64,000 nucleotides of DNA, from contig JACQXA010000002.1 of NCBI GenBank assembly GCA_016208975.1, positions 124,001 to 188,000 of the forward strand. Direction: 5' to 3'. The DNA comes from Nitrospinota bacterium (GTDB lineage Bacteria; Nitrospinota_A; UBA7883; JACRLM01). This document shows positions 61,132 to 64,000 of this stretch, in pieces. Position 1 is the first letter of the stretch. The number at the start of each line of letters is the position of its first letter. The notes beneath the pieces were generated by a model. The model was not told where the DNA came from. It made no database searches and saw nothing but the letters and a program-made list of their open reading frames with translations. Made by a program: the position numbers and the translations under genes.

Positions 61132-62214
61132 ATGATAATTGTTGGGCAGTTGGGCTGTGGCTATTGGGGGCCAAACCTTCTCCGCAATTTTTCTTCCAGG
61201 AAAGATTGCCGGGTTAAATGGGTGGCCGAGGTTAGCGCCGAGCGCCAGGCCTATGTCCGCGAAAATTATCCGGACACCCCTGTTACTCCCCACTTCGAAG
61301 AAGTGTTGGCGGATCCTGAAGTAAACGCGGTGGTAATAGCCACACCGGCGGCCACCCATTTCGCCCTGGCCCGAGCCGCGCTTCAAAACGGCAAACATGT
61401 CCTCGTTGAAAAACCCTTCACCAACAGCGTCTCCCACGCCCAGGAGCTTGCGGCCCTGGCGGCGGAAAAAGGGCTTGCGCTGATGGCGGGCCACACGTTC
61501 ATTTACAACGCCGCCGTGCGGTATGTGAAAAACCTGGTGGATTCAGGGGAACTGGGGGACATCTTCTATATTTACTGCCAGCGGCTGAACCTGGGCAAGG
61601 TGCGGTCCGATGTCAACGCATGGTGGAATTTCGCGCCGCACGACGTATCCATATTGCTATATCTGTTGAATGGCAGTCTTCCGGCGGCGGTCACCGCTGT
61701 CGGTTCGGATTACATCCAGTCCGGCGTCGAAGACGTGGTGTTCGCCACATACTCGTGGGCGAACAAAATGACCGCCCACGTGCACGTAAGCTGGCTTGAT
61801 CCGGGGAAAACACGCCGGATAACCGTGGTGGGTAGCAAGAAAATGGTGGTGTACAACGACATCAGCGACGACAAGATAGCGATATACGACAAAGGGGTGG
61901 ATCGCATCCCCCGGCTGGCCCAGCGGATGGATTTCGACCATTACAACGGATATCAGCTTTCCCAGCGCACCGGCGATGTGATATTGCCCAAAATAAATTT
62001 CACAGAGCCGCTGAAAGTCCAGGCGGAGCATTTCCTGGAATGTATCCGGGACGGCAAAGAGCCGCTGACAGGCGCGCGGCACGCCATACCGGTGGTGATG
62101 GCCCTGGAGGCGGCCCAACGGGCTTTAAAAACCAGGCAAAGCGTTTCGATAGGCCACGAGCATCCGGATTTCAGCGGCCCGTTGGCTGAAACAAGCCTTT
62201 CGCACATTAAATAG
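61132..62214 (+). CDS. Gfo/Idh/MocA-family sugar oxidoreductase
   Basis: 360 aa. The NAD-binding start is IIVGQLGCGYWGPNLLRNF; VVIATPAATHFALARAAL and HVLVEKPFTNSVSHAQEL contain the EKP signature; WWNFAPHDVSIL carries the catalytic-site His. It is of the WlbA/WbpB type, which oxidises C3 of a nucleotide-sugar to a 3-keto group. The DegT gene 37 bp downstream would then aminate that ketone. It is divergent from the CgeB-like gene across a 269-bp gap with no other gene. Confidence 0.88.
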   Translation: MIIVGQLGCGYWGPNLLRNFSSRKDCRVKWVAEVSAERQAYVRENYPDTPVTPHFEEVLADPEVNAVVIATPAATHFALARAALQNGKHVLVEKPFTNSVSHAQELAALAAEKGLALMAGHTFIYNAAVRYVKNLVDSGELGDIFYIYCQRLNLGKVRSDVNAWWNFAPHDVSILLYLLNGSLPAAVTAVGSDYIQSGVEDVVFATYSWANKMTAHVHVSWLDPGKTRRITVVGSKKMVVYNDISDDKIAIYDKGVDRIPRLAQRMDFDHYNGYQLSQRTGDVILPKINFTEPLKVQAEHFLECIRDGKEPLTGARHAIPVVMALEAAQRALKTRQSVSIGHEHPDFSGPLAETSLSHIK

Positions 62215-62250
62215 CCGGTGTCCGGCTCCCGGCCTTTAACATGGTAACCA

Positions 62251-63360
62251 ATGATTCCTCTGGTTGATTTAAAAGCCCAATACGCCGCCATCCGGCGCGA
62301 GATAGACGCCGCCCTGCAAGGCGTGCTGGACTCCTGCGCGTTCATAAAAGGCGCGAACGTGGCGGCGTTCGAGCGGGAATTCGCCGGGTTTTGCGGCGCC
62401 AGCGGATGCGCCACCACCGGGAATGGAACAGACGCGTTGTATTTGGCCCTCCGCGCCCTGGGAATCACCGCCGGGGATGAGGTAATCACCGTTGCCAACA
62501 CCTTCATTGCCACCGCGGAGGCCATAACCCTCGCAGGCGCCAAGCCGGTTTTCGTGGATACGCTGGAAGGCTCCATGCTCTTGGATCCATCCGCGCTGGA
62601 ATCCGCTATAACCTCCAAAACAAAAGCCATAGCCCCGGTGCATTTGTACGGCCAGCCCTGCGACATGGACAGTGTGATGGATATCGCCGGGCGCCACGGC
62701 CTGCTCATGGTGGAAGACGCGGCGCAGGCCCATGGGGCGTTGTGGTCTGGCAAACCGGCGGGAACGCTGGGCCACGCGGGCTGTTTCAGTTTTTTCCCGG
62801 GTAAAAATCTGGGCGCTTATGGGGACGGCGGCGCCGTGATAAGCGGCGACCAGGAATTGATACGCAAAATCGGTCTATTATCGAACCATGGCCGGTCGGA
62901 CAAATACCTCCACCAAATGGAAGGGGTCAACAGCAGGCTGGACGAGCTTCAGGCGGCGGTGTTACGCGTCAAACTGCGATACCTGCGGGAGTGGACGGAT
63001 AAGCGGAACCGCGTTGCGAGACTATATATAGAGGCCCTCACCGGCTCAAATGTAAAATTGCCGGAAGTGGATGGGCGTTCTGAACCCGCATGGCATCTTT
63101 TCGTTATCCGCGTTGGCAACCGGGACGAGCTTCGCGCCAGGTTGAAGGAACAGGGGGTGGACACCGGCGTTCACTATCCCGTTCCACTTCATCTGCAACC
63201 GGCCTATGAACGGTTTGGGATGCCCGAAGGTTCCTTGCCGGTCACCGAGCGGCACGCCCGGCAAATCCTGAGCCTTCCGATATATCCGGAGCTTTCCGGG
63301 GGCCAAGTGGCCCATGTGGCTGAAATTGTGCGAAAGTACGCCCGGCCGGTGGAGAATTGA
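62251..63360 (+). CDS. DegT/DnrJ/EryC1-family aminotransferase
   Basis: 369 aa. IPLVDLKAQYAAIRREI start, TTGNGTDALYLAL (phosphate loop), DTLEGSMLLD, VEDAAQAHGALW with the pyridine-binding Asp, and FFPGKNLGAYGDGGAV with the Schiff-base Lys. It is close to WlbE/WbpE or QdtB/FdtB-type 3-aminotransferases by the SCxFIKGxNVAxFExEFA N-terminal pattern. With Gfo/Idh before and an acyltransferase after, it should make a 3-amino sugar. It is distinct from the DegT at 15756. Confidence 0.88.
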   Translation: MIPLVDLKAQYAAIRREIDAALQGVLDSCAFIKGANVAAFEREFAGFCGASGCATTGNGTDALYLALRALGITAGDEVITVANTFIATAEAITLAGAKPVFVDTLEGSMLLDPSALESAITSKTKAIAPVHLYGQPCDMDSVMDIAGRHGLLMVEDAAQAHGALWSGKPAGTLGHAGCFSFFPGKNLGAYGDGGAVISGDQELIRKIGLLSNHGRSDKYLHQMEGVNSRLDELQAAVLRVKLRYLREWTDKRNRVARLYIEALTGSNVKLPEVDGRSEPAWHLFVIRVGNRDELRARLKEQGVDTGVHYPVPLHLQPAYERFGMPEGSLPVTERHARQILSLPIYPELSGGQVAHVAEIVRKYARPVEN

Positions 63361-63367
63361 GCGGAAT

Positions 63368-64000
63368 ATGAGCATCGTCGCCCATCCGTATAACGCGGAG
63401 CTTGCCAGCGCATGGGACGACTTTGTTTCAAACCAGTCCAGAAACGGGACCATCTTCCACGAACAGCGCTTTCTGGAGTATCACCCGCCCGGCCGGTTTA
63501 CCGACGCTTCGCTGGTGTTCCATGAAAATGGCTCCGCTGTGGAAAAAATCATCGGCGTGTTTCCGGCGGCGCTGGTTGCGCAAAATGGAGAGACGAGGCT
63601 TGTGTCCCATCCGGGAAGCTCTTACGGCGGGCTTGTTTACGGGCCGAAAACCACCGCCCGGCAGGTGATGGAGATGGTGGAGGGAATTATAGGACACGCG
63701 CAAAGCCTGAAGGCCCAATCGGTGGAAATGCGCCTGGCGGAGAACCTGATTTTCTCCGACCCGCCGGATCAGGAGCTGGGCTTCATGCTCTGGCACAGGG
63801 GGTTTACGCGCAAATCGCTGGAGCTGAGTAGCGCCATAAACCTTTTGACCGGCGCGCGTCTTTCCGGGATGAAAAGCACCGTGCGATGGTCCGTGGGCCG
63901 GGCGCAAAAAGACGGGGTCACGGTGGAGACGGAAAGGCCCGTGGAAGAGGCCTACGCGCTGATAGAGAAAAACCTGGCCGCAAAATACGGGAAGAAACCA
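63368..64000 (+). CDS. FemAB/GNAT-like N-acyltransferase (3' end outside window)
   Basis: 211 codons visible, no stop. The N-terminus MSIVAHPYNAELASAWDDFV is followed by TIFHEQRFLEYHPPGRF, VFHENGSAVEKIIGVFPAAL, HPGSSYGGLVYGP, and LELSSAINLL. This is the pattern of the CelD/FemAB-type double-GNAT proteins found in sugar clusters. It would acylate the amino group placed by the upstream aminotransferase. It is eight bases after the DegT stop, with GAGCGGAAT as ribosome site. Confidence 0.75.
   Translation, partial: MSIVAHPYNAELASAWDDFVSNQSRNGTIFHEQRFLEYHPPGRFTDASLVFHENGSAVEKIIGVFPAALVAQNGETRLVSHPGSSYGGLVYGPKTTARQVMEMVEGIIGHAQSLKAQSVEMRLAENLIFSDPPDQELGFMLWHRGFTRKSLELSSAINLLTGARLSGMKSTVRWSVGRAQKDGVTVETERPVEEAYALIEKNLAAKYGKKP

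Overview
The window looks like part of the genome of a GC-rich Gram-negative bacterium. It carries a complete dTDP-rhamnose pathway, an O-antigen ligase-type membrane protein, a heptose-type isomerase, CapD/GalE-type epimerases and a lipoprotein with a lipobox. There is no rRNA, tRNA or other marker, so the lineage cannot be fixed. An uncultured Nitrospinota- or Desulfobacterota-like organism would fit, but that is a guess from style only. Nearly every gene serves surface polysaccharide synthesis.

Layout. 1-1668 (minus): truncated carbamoyltransferase with its small DUF5989 partner; the enzyme appears to start at ATT. 1783-1925: a 143-bp element with perfect 15-bp terminal inverted repeats; a second 143-bp copy is at 37184 and a degenerate third at 17542. 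2030-5710: DUF3299 protein, CapD-type dehydratase, GalE. 5741-7166 (minus): HigB-type toxin with a HigA antitoxin fused to an ImmA/IrrE protease domain. 7253-10656 (minus): rfbBACD. 11098-13095: a plasmid-type origin with seven 22-bp-phased iterons plus three more, an operator overlapping the rep promoter, and a Rep_3 initiator. 13155-17467: SGNH hydrolase, small CNLC protein, UDP-glucuronate epimerase-like SDR, DegT aminotransferase, phosphoheptose isomerase. 17468-19191: repeat-rich gap, strong promoter with CATTATG repeats, parA and a small DNA-binding partner. 19226-28509 (minus): O-antigen ligase, two SGNH proteins, two polytopic membrane proteins and a flippase-like protein. 28702-30733: DUF2304-GT2 fusion and SDR epimerase. 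30751-36995 (minus): ankyrin lipoprotein, B12-type radical SAM, first member of an unrecognised 'MKFHF' family, and a degenerate SGNH protein.

37529-56201 (plus) is a tightly packed run of 18 genes with many ATGA/TGATG overlaps. It holds a nucleotidyltransferase-kinase fusion in the reverse order of HldE, a SIS isomerase, a deoxyhypusine-synthase-like protein, HAD and APH-like proteins, a split transketolase, four radical SAM enzymes, several methyltransferases, an RmlD-like reductase and two further MKFHF proteins. It is followed on the minus strand by an asparagine synthetase with a Rossmann domain inserted in its synthetase half, and by a CgeB-like glycosyltransferase fused to a fourth MKFHF domain. 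The window ends (plus) with Gfo/Idh/MocA oxidoreductase, DegT aminotransferase and a truncated FemAB/GNAT-like acyltransferase, a set expected to make an acylated amino sugar.

The two most unusual things are (i) the recurring MKFHF family together with one Rossmann module found at the C-termini of neighbouring genes and inside the asparagine synthetase, embedded in a radical SAM/transketolase sugar pathway I do not recognise, and (ii) a complete plasmid-type replication and partition set among lipopolysaccharide genes, suggesting a megaplasmid, chromid or integrated plasmid.
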